A program made the translations under genes and the position numbers. Source: Ceratopteris richardii (lineage: Eukaryota; Streptophyta; Polypodiopsida; Polypodiales; Pteridaceae). From it: a stretch of DNA of 64,000 nt. Under the pieces are notes generated by a model. It was not told the DNA's origin, made no database searches, and worked only from the letters and a program-made list of their open reading frames with translations. Each line of letters starts with the position of its first letter. Position 1 is the stretch's first letter. Below are positions 1 to 11,475 of the stretch, piece by piece. The stretch covers positions 187,174,855-187,238,854 of the forward strand of contig CM035413.1 in NCBI GenBank assembly GCA_020310875.1, written 5' to 3'.

Positions 1-69
1 CTAAGTCCACTGCAGACATGCACAAGATGGGTCAAAACTGCAAACCGTAGTAAACGCCCATTCTTCTTC

Positions 70-1035
70 CTACACAAGATTAGCAGACTCTGTTTTTGGT
101 GTAGAGGCTTCTACAACAACCATTCCAGCCTCCTTTTTCTTTGCCTCTTTTGTAGCCAGTTTTGGATAGTTCTTTACGATATGATCATTCCCTTTACAGT
201 ACTTGCAAAACAATTTCTGCTTTCCTGATTTCTTCTCATCTTTATCCTGGTTCTTCGAATGTGCAGCATTTGCAGATTTCTGCTTACTAGTAGAAGAGCT
301 CCATTTTCCTTTACCCTTCTGACTAGCCAAGAAAGCTTGATCTGCAACACGCATAATGGACCTGTTCTGCCTGGATTGATCTTCCTGCAACAGAATAGAG
401 ACTAACTCCTCAAATGATAAGGCATTCGGATTGCCTTTCATCATCAACCGAAGAGTAGAAGCAAAACTCTGATATGAATCAGGAAGACCATTCAGGACAG
501 TCTGCACAAGTGCGCTATCTGGTATAACCTCATCAGTAGAAACCAACTGTTCCTTCAAATCTTTGATCTTCGTTAGGAAATTGTCCATAGAATCACCTTC
601 ATTTATGTGCTCACTCTCCAACTGTTTTCGGAGGTAAGCAACACGAGCCTCATTCCTAGCTTGGTACAATGTGGTAAGTGTATCCCAAGCATCCCTAGCT
701 GTTTTGCAAGAGCGAATATGAGGAATAATGGCACGTTTGACAGACAAAGCTATCAATGCATGTGCCTGGGCATCTCTGCCATCCCAATGAATTTGCTCTG
801 CAGTAGGTGCAACAGAAACAACAGCACAAACAGGAATCTGCGGAATATCATCTTTGACACCATCTTCATCAGCTCCAACACCTATATTTGCAGTACCTGT
901 CGTTATAGGTGTAACAAGACGTCTTTCAACACCCTGCACAATGTTCCACAATCCTTTTGCAACCAAAACATGTTGCATCATATAAGCCCATAATGGGTAG
1001 TTGGTACCATCCAACTTATCCTCAACAGCCAACAT
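70..1035 (-). pseudogene. copia gag polyprotein (UBN2-type), decayed
   Basis: The Gag protein packages retrotransposon RNA in cytoplasmic virus-like particles. The start chosen is the Met at 1035-1033, which opens MLAVEDKLDGTNYPLWAYMM, the usual beginning of plant copia Gag; the frame is open further upstream but that part is leader. The UBN2-like body continues to a basic Lys-rich stretch and a zinc knuckle, C-K-Y-C-x4-H-x4-Y, whose final Cys is Tyr (a TGT to TAT transition). The frame then meets TAG at 72-70 where related copies continue towards protease, consistent with CAG to TAG. Both lesions suggest an inactive copy. The closest relative in the window is copia B gag (16573-17202). Confidence 0.8.
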
Positions 1036-1184
1036 ACGGAATACATCACAGATCGCGATTTTGGCACCGCAGAGCGAAGCAGTTTTGATCTCGGAAACAC
1101 GCTGAGTATGCTCACCAAAATTCGTGCGATTCTGAGACTGCAAACGGAGGAGTGTCGACGGCACCCTAGATGAAGAGACGACCT

Positions 1185-1196
1185 GCTCTGATACCA
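1185..1196 (-). other. primer binding site (initiator-Met tRNA)
   Basis: The minus strand reads TGGTATCAGAGC, complementary to the 3' end of plant initiator tRNA-Met. It lies two bases inside the LTR, as expected for minus-strand strong-stop synthesis. Confidence 0.85.
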
Positions 1197-1198
1197 AT

Positions 1199-1428
1199 TG
1201 TTGGAGATAGTTGTCTGCGGAAGCATGCGAACAACACAAGGAAGAAGAAGAAGCTTGGAGCACAAACACACAATACTGAATGTATTACTAGAGAATGTAC
1301 AAAGATAAGTAGCCCATTAGGGCAATAGGCGTATATACAAGCCGGGGGAGAAAACCTCCTAAAGAGGGAAAAAAGTGCCCTGGCGGTCCTAGTGTGTTCA
1401 CACACATCACTACCTAAATATATCAACA
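1199..1428 (-). repeat. 5' LTR of copia family A
   Basis: A 230-bp LTR which on the minus strand begins TGTTGATATATTTAGG and ends TCCAACA, i.e. TG...CA termini. It matches the 3' LTR at 40726-40959, including the (GAA)n/(TTC)n stretch and a TATA-like TGTATATACGCC. The primer site lies immediately internal. Confidence 0.88.
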
Positions 1429-2460
1429 TACACTACTAATTGCAATATGTGGCGCATCCACAAAGACATGGAACGGTCGTTCCCAATCAGGTGGTTGCAG
1501 GATCGGTGCCTACGTCAATAAGACCTTCAATCGATCAAATGCACTTTGGCACTCTGGAGTCCAATCATACTTCCGCGGTGTGCTGGTCATAAGCCGATTA
1601 AGTGGTGTCACTAAATGAGCTAACCACCATAAATGTCTGCCATGCCACCGGATTTGGCCAAGAAAGCGCATAACTTCTTTGGGCGTCTTTGGGACTGGTG
1701 CCTCCAACACGGTAGGTACTTTATCCGGATCCACATGTATTCTGTGTTTAGAAATGATATGACCAAGCAGTTTACCACAGGAGACCACAAAAACGGATTT
1801 TGTCGGATTCAAACATAATTGATACTGTCGGCATTTTTTAAAGTAACACCGTAAATGATACAAGTGTGCTGAAGTGGCTCCAAATAAGGAAAAATCATCC
1901 AAATATACTTGCATAAACGTGGTCAAGTAGGGTGAAAAGACTTCCTGCATACATCTTTGGAATGTACTCGGGGCATTCCGTAAACCGAACCACATTACTG
2001 TGCAAGCATATACTCCCCAATTCGTGATAAAAGTTGTCTTTAGTATGTCCTGTTCGGCCATCCTCACTTGATTATATCCATTGTAGCCATCCAAGAAAGA
2101 ATACATTTCGTGTCGTGCTACCCTGTTGAGCATTGTATCAAGAAAGGGGAGAGGGAATGGATCCGGTACAGTGGCGGCAATGAGTTTCCGGAAGTCGACA
2201 CAGATATGCAACTGTTTATTTTTCTTCGGGACAATTACTATTGGAGATATCCACTCAGCATGCTCAATTGGCACAATAAATCCCACCTTCAATAAACGAT
2301 CAAGTTCAGCCTTAACGTGCGCCGCATTATCGGAACTTATCGAACTTTCACCACACCAGGTTACCTTTTCACCATAAATGGTCTCACTCGGTAACACGAC
2401 TTTCTCACCAGAAATGGTCGAATTCTGACCAGATAGTGTTGGACTAACTCTGCACTATGT
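1429..2460 (-). mobile_element. Ty3/gypsy reverse transcriptase fragment
   Basis: A minus-strand frame encodes a gypsy-type reverse transcriptase. In order it shows the pre-RT segment, SPIVIVPKKN and ICVDFRKL, YSFLDGYNGYNQVRMAEQD, FGLRNAPSTFQRCMQEVF and the catalytic box YLDD, then LGHIIS and the connection domain. After a TAG at about 1510 the same frame resumes with APILQPPDWERPFHVFVDA, the start of gypsy RNase H with its first Asp. It stops where the copia LTR begins (1428). Protease, gag and integrase are missing here. Upstream of RT the frame holds short periodic Gly-Glu-Lys-Val phrases. It is a relic; the source lineage is not assigned. Confidence 0.85.
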
Positions 2461-3429
2461 CTCTGTACAGCCCGAAGTCACTGTACCTTCTCTCAAAAGC
2501 ACCAAATTCACACCGGAATTCACTGGGATCTCATCATGGGTCACCGAACTGGCACCGGAATCACTGCTAACTGGCTCCGATCCTTCTGCAACGAGACTTA
2601 ACAGGCATGTACTTCTACCACCTGGGGGTGTCCGTAATAGATTTGGAACTGCCCAAGGATGTTGATCTCTCCTATACTTTGGATAGGACTTGCCGAAACG
2701 AGTAATCGGCATATATCACTTCTGCACCGCTTGCCTTCCATACTGCTCTTCCCTTTCTGCTTATTCCCTATCTATTTCCATCTTCCCACAGACGGTGCTA
2801 GTGTTAAAAGGACTTCGATCTAGTCGCTTTTAATCTCGGTTCAGGTTCTTGGGGATGGTTAGGGGTCTGATAGTGCAGAGGCCCTTTATTTGATTTTCCC
2901 AGTAACTTTCAACTATGCATTTAATTATGATTCCAAGGTAATAACTTCTTCTACACAGTATTACTATTCGTATTACGGTTATTCCTTACGCAGTACTTAA
3001 CACGCAGGTTAGCAGTCACATTTGCAAAGACTCGTTAATGTGAATATAACATTACTGTGCTAATGTTTATTACTGCAATTTAACAAACAACATACAGTAC
3101 TCGGTAATTCAACAATATCGGCACAGGATCTTCTCTGCAAGGTCGCCCAAACAGACAGTCTGGCGAACCCATCTCTCCTGCGGAAGAACACCGTAATGCC
3201 CTTTCATTAATGGGTAAGAGTTACATCGTATCGCTATGCCCTTTCGGTGCATGCGACTATGAACAATAGAATTACATGATTCCCATCCGGTGGCCTAACA
3301 ATAGATATGAAATTTTGGTGAGACTCATGAGATGAGTTGAGTTAAGTACAGTTAGAGATGAACTAGCTAGTGTTCATAATACACTAAGTTGTGAGTTGTG
3401 AGTCACAAGTCCCAAGATGGATTCGGTTT
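2461..3429. other. no gene recognised
   Basis: About 970 bp without a recognisable protein or RNA gene. An 85-codon minus frame at 2455-2712 lies just upstream of the gypsy pol fragment and may be its decayed protease/gag edge, but it has no motif I know. Confidence 0.4.
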
Positions 3430-4962
3430 CTGATTTTGTTTAGTGTATTTACATGATGTAGCAGAAGTACATTGAGAAACCTTTCGTAAGGTAAATGCAA
3501 ATATGTGGATCCGAGTGTATGCTTACAGGTTTGAGAAGACATGAGATAGCAGATTTAGAATCAATTCATGCTACATATGTTGTCAAGCAGTGATTGCTTG
3601 GTGTATACACTATTGGATATCTAGTTTTCATATTTTCTTAGGTATTATGGTTCATATTCATCAAATTCAGTTTTTTTTCTGAAGTTTGAAGGAATTCAAA
3701 TTCAGATTTGAAGAAGACTTTTGAAGAAAAGGTTTAAAGGTCAATTTGGGAGTACAAGTTTGAAGCTTATGACAGTTTACAGATGAATGAAGCTACATAT
3801 CCAGTTCAGTTTGTACCAATATGACATTGCAGGGGGGATTGTTGGAAAACAATGTCACATCAGTCCAAAATCCATTTAGGGCAAAAACCCTAATTTTGGT
3901 ATTTAGTCATTTTTGGCACAAAAATGGGTAAAGTTTTTATGAGCCTATCTTGTAGAGCTTGAAGAGAGCTTTCCAATGGTATATGACATTCAGTCATCAA
4001 AGATCAGATTTGGGAGAAAACCCTAACCCTAATTTTCTACTGATTTCGGGTTTTTACCTCATTTGATAGCTCTCAACTTGGAGGTCATAAAAATGTTTTG
4101 AGATCATTCATCAGGTGGTCAGAAGTGTGAAAAAGCAATCCAGAAGCACTTTTTAATGATTAAATTAAAATAAAGCAAAAGCAATTTAAAAAGCGATGAG
4201 ATTAAAATAAAGCGCTTTTTAGTGAGTTTTTCACATGGAGCTTTAAAACCTATATAAGAGAGCATTGAGGTCACTTTTTAAAACATCCAACACCAAAGCT
4301 AATGTGAACAATTAGTGGAGCTTGAGGAGGTGGTGCTCTAAACTCATGAGACAGCCATGGTGCACTTTATGAACCTATGTTGAGGTGCAACCATGGAGTT
4401 CTTCTTGGCAAAGAGTGTGCTCACACTCTTGTTTGTAGAGAAGACTTACTCATCAAGAGCTTGGTGGTTTGGATCAGCCATCTACATTATGTATTTGGAG
4501 ATTATCTTCTACATGAAGAATATGGAGTACTTCAAAGACATTGGATGGAGCTTAACATAAGATTGCATCTTATGTTAATTATTCAGGTACATATTCTCTT
4601 CATGCACACAGGTACTACTTGGAGCTTATGCAGGTAGTGGCATTCATATTTGGAGGAGTCGTATTCGGCATACATAAAGGAGAATCAGTACATGCATGCT
4701 ATATGCATTCATATGAGGTGTTAGAGAAGGTGTTTCCATATGAGTATGAGGATTTCTGTCAGCAACATGTTAGCATTCAATGCTAATTCTGTAGGTATGT
4801 GATCTTTCGCACACACATCTGATTTAGGGTCTTCCATATCCTTGAGCTTGATGAGTATTATAGTTAGCTACATACTAAGTTTCATAATTCTTAGATTCCA
4901 TTTGAGCCCTCAAATAAGCTCTCTAGCCTAATTTTTAACTAGGCCGAACACTAGATCTGGAC
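3430..4962 (+). mobile_element. eroded copia C-family relic with 3' LTR
   Basis: Two short stretches tie this to copia C. Around 3450-3480 the DNA matches the part of RT that encodes QQKYIEKL in copia C (29640 region). At 3800-3838 there is the same pol end (...TTGTACCAATATGACATTG...) and G-rich polypurine tract seen before the copia C 3' LTR at 34136. An LTR then starts at 3840 with TGTTGGAA. It has a TATA-like box (CCTATATAAGAG, about 4250) at the place where the C LTR has CTATATAAGG. The LTR end is not visible; around 4900 the sequence passes into what looks like another LTR, interrupted by element H1. Confidence 0.55.
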
Positions 4963-4966
4963 ACGG

Positions 4967-7525
4967 TGTCGGTGCGAAAGCGACGGTCGGTGGATCAAGC
5001 CAACTGCTGGAAATACGGCGCACGCTGCGTGCTTGGAGCATACTCAGGTGGAATGGAATAGAGACTCACACTCTTGTCAAATCATTCATCATATCCTTAA
5101 AAACTTTGAAATCAAATGAGTCATCACTAAAAGGGAATATCATCATTCATTATTTCATTCACACATAGGCATGTCGTTTCTATGAAACTTATTGTATCAC
5201 AACAATCATTTTAAATAAAATTTTGTTGATATGTAGAATTCATCTTTTGATTAATTGTGCAAGAAGTTGCGCTCGTTCTTTTAGAATAATTCTAGAGAAT
5301 TGACGAATCTCCAAGAATTCAATATGTGTAAGATTTTTAGTTGCAATTTTGTTTGTTCAACTCACATAGCGTTATGCATGCCTTCGCAAAGAGTTGAAAG
5401 TAATTTCCTTAATATGTGACGCATTTATATTTCTGGCATAAGCGACATGAATCCTTTAAGATTAAAAAAATTTGGTGGTCAAGGAAAATCAATTTTAATC
5501 ATTTCCATTATCGATCTTTCACAATTTGGAGCAATATCTTATTAGCTGAAATCAAACATATCAGTTAACATATTATGGTAGAGCTTAGATTATACTGTTG
5601 TTTTAAACTTTCAGCATCAAATTCCTATGATTAGCAACCCGATCTTGGATCAATATATGAAAGCAAGTGCTTTCATTCCTTCACAGTATGCAATTTTGAT
5701 AACTATTGGTGTTAAACAAAGAGGATGTTACTGTCGCATAGTCACAATATTGAAGTCACCCGCAAGATGTTAAACAATGAAATAAGAAAACTATTAGCGC
5801 ACATCATATCAAACAATCAAGTTAAGCATCAGATACTGTTGTTTTTTTATTGCCTAATTCTAATTCCCGTCCAATCAACTTTGGTGGAAATCCATATTTG
5901 CAGTGACTAAAAGAACGAGAACCAAGTTTATTCAACTAGAATTCTTGTGCAGCAAACGTTATAGAAAATACTTACAATTAATCAATCATTGCAAAGGATT
6001 CTGTACTCAAACAGCTGGAATCGTATGTACTAGAAGAATGAATCGAAAGCCAAAATGCTGCAATAGAAGACCATGAATTTTCCTCATCCCATGATGAGGG
6101 GAGAATGGATAATTCGAGTCGTAGCAACGCAAATACAAGCTCCTTGAAACAAAATTTGTAAGTAGCTGGTTTCCAAGATTATCAATGCTTGTTACATTTA
6201 CTAGTTTCAAACATGTAGAATAAACGCAAGGAACGCATTCAATTAAGGTAACTTATATAAGCAACAAGTAAACTCTGTCACTACGAGAATTGCAGAGATC
6301 AATAAGCATTAATGTTTACAAAATCTCTCCAGAATCTATTATATGAGTTTATAGCATCACGTTCTCTAGCAAGCTTTGGCGACTTCGATGGACAGATCGT
6401 TTTGGTTAAACGTTTTATGATCATCCGACTTTTTCCATGGACATGCAACGATTTATTTTTTAAATATAATCAACATCAAAATTGCACCATCGTATGCTTA
6501 ACATCTAACAGTAAGAATAATCGTCTCTGCCCAAAAATCTTACTGATTGGAACTCTTTAAAAATAGTCAAATCGGATATGTTCATCAAGTAACATATATT
6601 GCGACAAGTGCTCCAGAGAATTTTTTGTGGAAAACATAAATACCTGTTTTTACGTACCAAAAGTCATGTCGTCTATTGCCATTTCAATTCGGTAAAAGTT
6701 TTAGTGTCCCTACATTCAGCTAATATCGTAAAGAAATGATGAACAAAACTCTTTGTGATCATGCCTGTTGCGCAAAACTACTCACTCTGCATAGCATTCA
6801 AGTTTTCTCTCTTCAGCGTTCTGCCTTTTTATTACAAGCATCTGAGTGCGCCAATTGGAGGATATCGTGAATTCTATCAGCGATGTAATATCTGTAGTAA
6901 CCACTTCAGGGCGACGTATCCATTGACGACACGCTCAACAATCTGATTCTACGGATATTCAGGTTTAACAGCAAGATGTATACTAAAACCAATCATAAAC
7001 GCTTACACAGATCTCGTTCCTCTCAGATCTTCATTACCAGATTTCAACGTGTGAATGGCTTCTTCACTCTCCTCTTCTGACCTCAGATTCGGTGTCTCCA
7101 ATCCTTCCTTTCTTTGCAGGCAGTAGCACTCTTCCCCTCTTCGATTCGTCCAGTAATGACGTAAAAACTAATCAGTTATCGGATAGTACGCTGCATCTGA
7201 TTATGAAATACTTCCGTCGTCTGCCAATCGCTGAACCCATTAGAATCTTCTGACACCCTGCAGATAAACGCTATTGTCATAAAATCATATGAACTTATGA
7301 AACCCTAGGGTTGAATACCCACGATTCTTGAATGTATGAATAAAACCAACTCATTAAATGTGAAATTAGGGTAACCCTAATAGGAATATAGATTCTTCAT
7401 CATCATTGGCACTTGTAAACACTTTCAAAGTAGTTAATTCCAATCAACACAACTGATCAACAGTGATATAAAAGGTTAGAGTTCACTAATAAGTTGTCAA
7501 CTGGAAGATGCAAATCTTCCCGACA
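4967..7525. mobile_element. element H1: TGTCGG-ended repeat with 4-bp TSD
   Basis: A 2559-bp block begins TGTCGGTGCGAAAGC and ends CTTCCCGACA, so the last six bases invert the first six. It is flanked on both sides by ACGG (4963-4966 and 7526-7529), a 4-bp target duplication. Its first ~110 bp match the start of H2 (29811), including ACGGTCGGTGGATC and GTGCTTGGAGCA. Both elements carry a perfect 7-bp-stem hairpin immediately inside the right end. Only short, unrecognised ORFs lie inside, so it is non-autonomous or non-coding. Candidates are a non-autonomous DNA transposon with very short TIRs, or an exceptionally long solo LTR (TG...CA ends fit, a 4-bp duplication less so). The class is unresolved. 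Confidence 0.7.
7503..7520. repeat. terminal hairpin of element H1
   Basis: Perfect inverted repeat GGAAGAT / ATCTTCC with a 4-base loop (7510-7513), followed directly by the terminal CGACA. H2 has the same architecture with a different stem sequence at 33487-33503, so the structure rather than the sequence is kept. Confidence 0.75.
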
Positions 7526-7954
7526 ACGGCCAAAGCTAGTCAAAAAACTATAAAAAGACCTAGAGAGCTCATTTTTTAGGTTAGATCATTAGTGATTTGA
7601 GCTTGTTTAAGAGACCTTTTGACTAATGCAAAGAACTCAATTTTTCTTGCCTTCTGTGTGCGTGTGTGTGTGTATGTGTATGCATGTTTGTCTGTTTCTC
7701 ACTCATGCACTTGTGCCATCACTTGCTCATAGTCTTCATACTAGTCCTCACATCTCCACGGATTGACAATAACGAGGTGGATCTCCTCATGTTGGTACTT
7801 GCCATTGTGCTATAGTGACAGCGGACCACTGTGTATGGTGCCTAGAGCTCGATTTTTATACTCTGAGGGTATCATCATGGAATTTTTTAGAAGGAGAGTT
7901 CAGCATGATGCATCACCACCAAAATACTTTGTCCAAAACAAACCATCTTAGTGT
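7526..7954 (+). repeat. LTR-like relic (family F)
   Basis: The stretch after H1 (CCAAAGCTAG...ACTATAAAAAGACC) resembles 34707-34740 (GCTAAAGCTAG...ACTATAAATAGAGC), which I read as a copia-like LTR with a TATA box. The (GT)n-rich part at 7658-7690 has a counterpart at 41990-42015. Ends are not visible. It matters mainly as the interrupted target of H1. Confidence 0.4.
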
Positions 7955-8440
7955 TTGTTACAAAGGTCAAGGATATTGCATATCAATTGACATCCATTGG
8001 AGAGCTGATTGAGGAATTCATTATGAGGCAAATTCTGAATGGGATTAGAAGTGACAAGCAATGGAAATCCACCTAGTGTATGATCTCATCATGGATGTGC
8101 AAAATCTAGATTTCAACATCTTTCTTAGCCAACTCTTCAATAAAAAGGCCAAAAATAGCATAAAGGAAGATAAATCCTATCAAGGGAATTCAACTACTAC
8201 TCTGTATGCAAATAAGAAAGACAAAAAGTTAAAAGGCAAGAAGGAGGAAGAGGATCAAGAAGAGACTTTCGAAGCCAAATTTGCAACCAAGAGCAAGTGG
8301 AAAGGGAAGAAGAAAGGACTAGAACAAGAGAAACCCAAACCTCAAAGTGTTCAACCATGTGCCATTTGTGATAAGACCAACCACACCGCTTAGGGCTACT
8401 AGTTCAACGGAAAGACCCAGAAAGGAAGTGGAAGAGGTGA
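7955..8440 (+). pseudogene. copia D-family gag fragment
   Basis: The translation matches the middle of copia D gag (compare 18850-19340): a degenerate 'ASIGELIEE', then MRQILNGIRSDKQW, YDLIMDVQNLDFNIFLSQLF, a Lys-rich linker, and a zinc knuckle C-A-I-C-x4-H whose last Cys is lost at an in-frame stop (TAG near 8392). It begins and ends abruptly. The break at 8440 coincides with the start of the LTR of a minus-strand relic, indicating disruption by that insertion. Confidence 0.75.
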
Positions 8441-8967
8441 TTTGCAACACTCTCTGCCTTGTGTAGAGATATAGCTTCACAAAGTTGGCAATTTCTCACA
8501 ACTCACTTAGTAAAAGAACTTGAAAATTTAGCAGACTTTGGGGAACTATATGAGAGATCAAATGAAGTTTTAAATCAATGGAAATTAGTAAAATGATAGA
8601 GCAAACAATGCTCTACAATCTGGTACAATTAAATTTGGAACTACACTTCTAGATAGAGAGGAGCAAAATCATGAGAAAATAAGGTAAGCAAGTAAGGGGG
8701 ATGCTTGACAGAGTTCACTGAACTAAGTAGGAAACTTGTGAAATGCATAGAGATCAAGAAAAAAAGGTGGGATGGTGCTTATATAGAGTTTTACTTTTCC
8801 TACAATCTAGCTAACCACCCTCCAATCAATGTAGGTGCACTTTTTTGTGGGTGATTGATGAGATTTGAATTTAATTGAGTTTAGTGGAGCTTCTATCTTT
8901 ATTCCACAACTTTGGGTCCTCCTTTTTTATTGGTTCCTTTTGCATGATTGAGACTTGATTTTCAACA
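8438..8967 (-). repeat. LTR of the deleted minus-strand copia relic
   Basis: About 530 bp, starting TGTTGAAAATCAAG on the minus strand right after a polypurine tract. The other boundary is placed where homology to copia D gag stops (8438-8441). Confidence 0.5.
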
Positions 8968-9170
8968 CTCCCCTCAAGTCTCAATGCCTAGGTCATTCAT
9001 TACAATAAATGCCTTGAAGTGTTGTAGCTTTACTCCATCCAAAGCTTTGGTAAACATATCTACATATTGGTCCTTTGTATTGACCAGCTCCACTTTGACA
9101 GTGCACGCACGCCGCGACGTGGAAAACCGAAACTTGAGAAGAAGCTGAACCTGCTCTGATACCACTGTTG

Positions 9171-9209
9171 GGTGTGTCTCTCGCACTTCTACACACACCC
9201 AACACAGTT
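9171..9209. repeat. 39-bp palindromic LTR-end remnant
   Basis: TGTTGGGTGTGT at the left is the exact inverse of ACACACCCAACA at the right, with 15 bases between. Both arms are the terminal sequence of the copia B LTR, here facing each other next to the primer site. A full B LTR is about 291 bp. Confidence 0.6.
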
Positions 9210-9710
9210 TACTCTAATCTTTTGTAATCTCAAAAATCAATTGGGAAAAACACTTTTTCACTCTTCACTTTACCTCAAATCATGGGGTAATCTGTGAAAA
9301 ATCATGGAAAAGAAATCAAATATTAATACTTGCTTTTTGGAACAAAAAACACTCTCGTGAGAAAAAAAAATATGCTTTCTGATCTACTTTGTTTTTCTTT
9401 CTCTTATACCTCTATATATTTTCTTTTCTATTTCTTCTTATTTCATTTATTTACATAGTTTTATTTTTGTATTACTTAATTCGTCAAATTTATTTTCTTT
9501 TGTTTTTTATTATTTTCTTTTTCTAATTTTTTATTTATTACATTAACTCTTAGTTTATTTACACTAATTTCTAAATATATTTTTATTTAACTATTAATTT
9601 GTGAAATTCTCATTAATCTTTTTATTTTCTTTTGCTTAACTAATTAACAACATATAAAATTTTAAAATGAAAAAATAAAAAACAAACAAGAAAGAATCAA
9701 ATCCTGATTT
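9210..9710. other. AT-rich spacer, no gene seen
   Basis: Very AT-rich, with long T and A runs and no recognisable coding or RNA feature. Confidence 0.5.
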
Positions 9711-9815
9711 CTCTCTCTCTCTCCCTTTCTCTCTCTCTCTCTGCCTCTCTTTCTCTTCTCTCTACAACACTGCCATCTCCCTTTGTGTGCACATTGCAAC
9801 CCCCTACCATCTCTC

Positions 9816-9921
<106 letters not shown>

Positions 9922-10173
9922 TGTCTGTCTCTCTCTCTCTCTCCTCTATGCGATCTCTACCATCGTCTAGCTCTGTAGGTGGATTCTCCTTCTCCCTCCC
10001 CCCCCCACTCTCTCTCTGTATCTCTCTCTCTTTCCCTCCCCTCTTGTTTAGATTCTATAACTGCATTTTTGCGCCATAGCCGTATCTCTCTCTTGTTCTT
10101 TTTTAGCGTCATCCTTTCTTCATACTGCTCTCACTCTCTCTAGCCGATTCCTTTCTCCTCTATCACACATACA

Positions 10174-10207
<34 letters not shown>

Positions 10208-10928
10208 TCCTTTATCTCTTTCTGTCACAGCACCCCTTTTTCTTTGCTTCATCCTCTTAATAGTGGCGGCTATACTTCTCTCTCTCTTTTCTTTCTCTTT
10301 TCCTCTCTCTTTCTCTCTTTCTCGGAATCCACCGCAATTTCTTTCTTTCTACGATATCTTTTGCCATGTTATTTCTTGTAGGCGAGGCTCTATCAGGTAG
10401 CCAATCTTCCTGGAAGAGCTTGCAGCGGATGTTGGAGGTGCCCATAGCACTGTTGCACAATGATTGCAAGTTTATTGTATACAACTGAGATTGATGTTGC
10501 GTCGTCATGATGACCAGTTTGCTAAAGCTTCATCAGCGATGCCTTCGATGTCCATAAAAGAACCACTTCCACTGTTCTTACAAGAAGAATTGAGGAGAGT
10601 TTTATCTTCCTCCATGCCCGCAAGATAGATTGATTCCATATTCATTCTCTTTTTGTTGTTGATTGCACCAATTGCACCATCCTCTTTACATGGTTGTGGA
10701 TTATCGAATGATGCTTCCTCAAGCCCGTAACTTGTTCCCTCAAGAAGCCATGCATACGGCTACAAAGATCATCGAATGCATCGTATTGTGAAGGCAATTG
10801 GTACTATCTGCAAACTCAGGTGATTGTGTAAGAGCGAGAGAAGGGAAAGCTATTAGGTGATACCTACTTTCTCTGTGAATATGCACAAACAAGAAAATTA
10901 TGACTATGCTAATTTTCGAGGAGCGATG

Positions 10929-10931
<3 letters not shown>

Positions 10932-10985
<54 letters not shown>
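10932..10985. repeat. (CT)n microsatellite
   Basis: An uninterrupted run of about 27 CT units. Confidence 0.9.
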
Positions 10986-10988
<3 letters not shown>

Positions 10989-11432
10989 TGTAATTCCTCG
11001 ATCTTCTCCTTTCGATCTTCTTCTATGCCATCGCTTACAATGCGAGTGTAATTCAGCTTCATTTTAACATACAGGAATATAAGCTATGGGAATCAGACAA
11101 AAAGCAAGTCAAGGTGGAGCTATCTCTCTCTCTCACTCACACACACACACATACAAGGAGTTGATCATGAATTAGAAATAAAGGCATCAATTACTGGTTA
11201 TTAACCTATAGATGAACACTCAAATTTTTGTAAGATAGAGATTCACACTCTCTCTCTCTCTCCCTCTCTTTTTACGACACATAATATTGTTGAGACAATC
11301 TATATTTCATGAGATCATGGAGAGAAGAAGGTGAGGAAAGAGACATAGATGTGTTTCTCTCTTACCCTCTCTTCTCTATGTGAATTGCCTTAATGGATGC
11401 ATGAATTGGAGAGAGGAAGAGATATGGAGTGA

Positions 11433-11464
<32 letters not shown>

Positions 11465-11475
11465 AATACACAAGA

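Larger units (their letters stand above)
1..1428 (-). mobile_element. Ty1/copia element (family A), 5' part, cut by window edge
   Basis: A minus-strand copia element enters from the left edge. Reading leftwards one sees the 5' LTR (1428 to 1199), the tRNA primer site (1196-1185), a leader, and a gag frame ending at 70. Protease, integrase and RT would lie outside the window. The same LTR family ends the plus-strand relic at 40726-40959. The LTR sits at the truncated end of a gypsy RNase H domain (1429 onward), so the copia probably inserted into that older gypsy element. The second target duplication is outside the window. Confidence 0.85.
8438..9209 (-). mobile_element. deleted minus-strand copia relic (LTR, RNase H end, primer region)
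   Basis: On the minus strand, positions 9209 to 9110 hold a copia B-type LTR end, the primer site TGGTATCAGAGC and leader. After a deletion there follows the end of an RNase H domain (KVELVNTKDQYVDMFTKAL, 9100-8974), a polypurine tract (TTGAGGGGAG) and an LTR from 8967 to about 8438. The LTR starts TGTTGAAAATC. Gag, integrase and RT are all missing. The B-type primer region and the RNase H/LTR part may come from different families. Confidence 0.6.

Noticed and set aside
2713-3429. Possible rRNA or tRNA gene next to the gypsy relic
   Set aside because: No cloverleaf or conserved rRNA helix could be read by eye.
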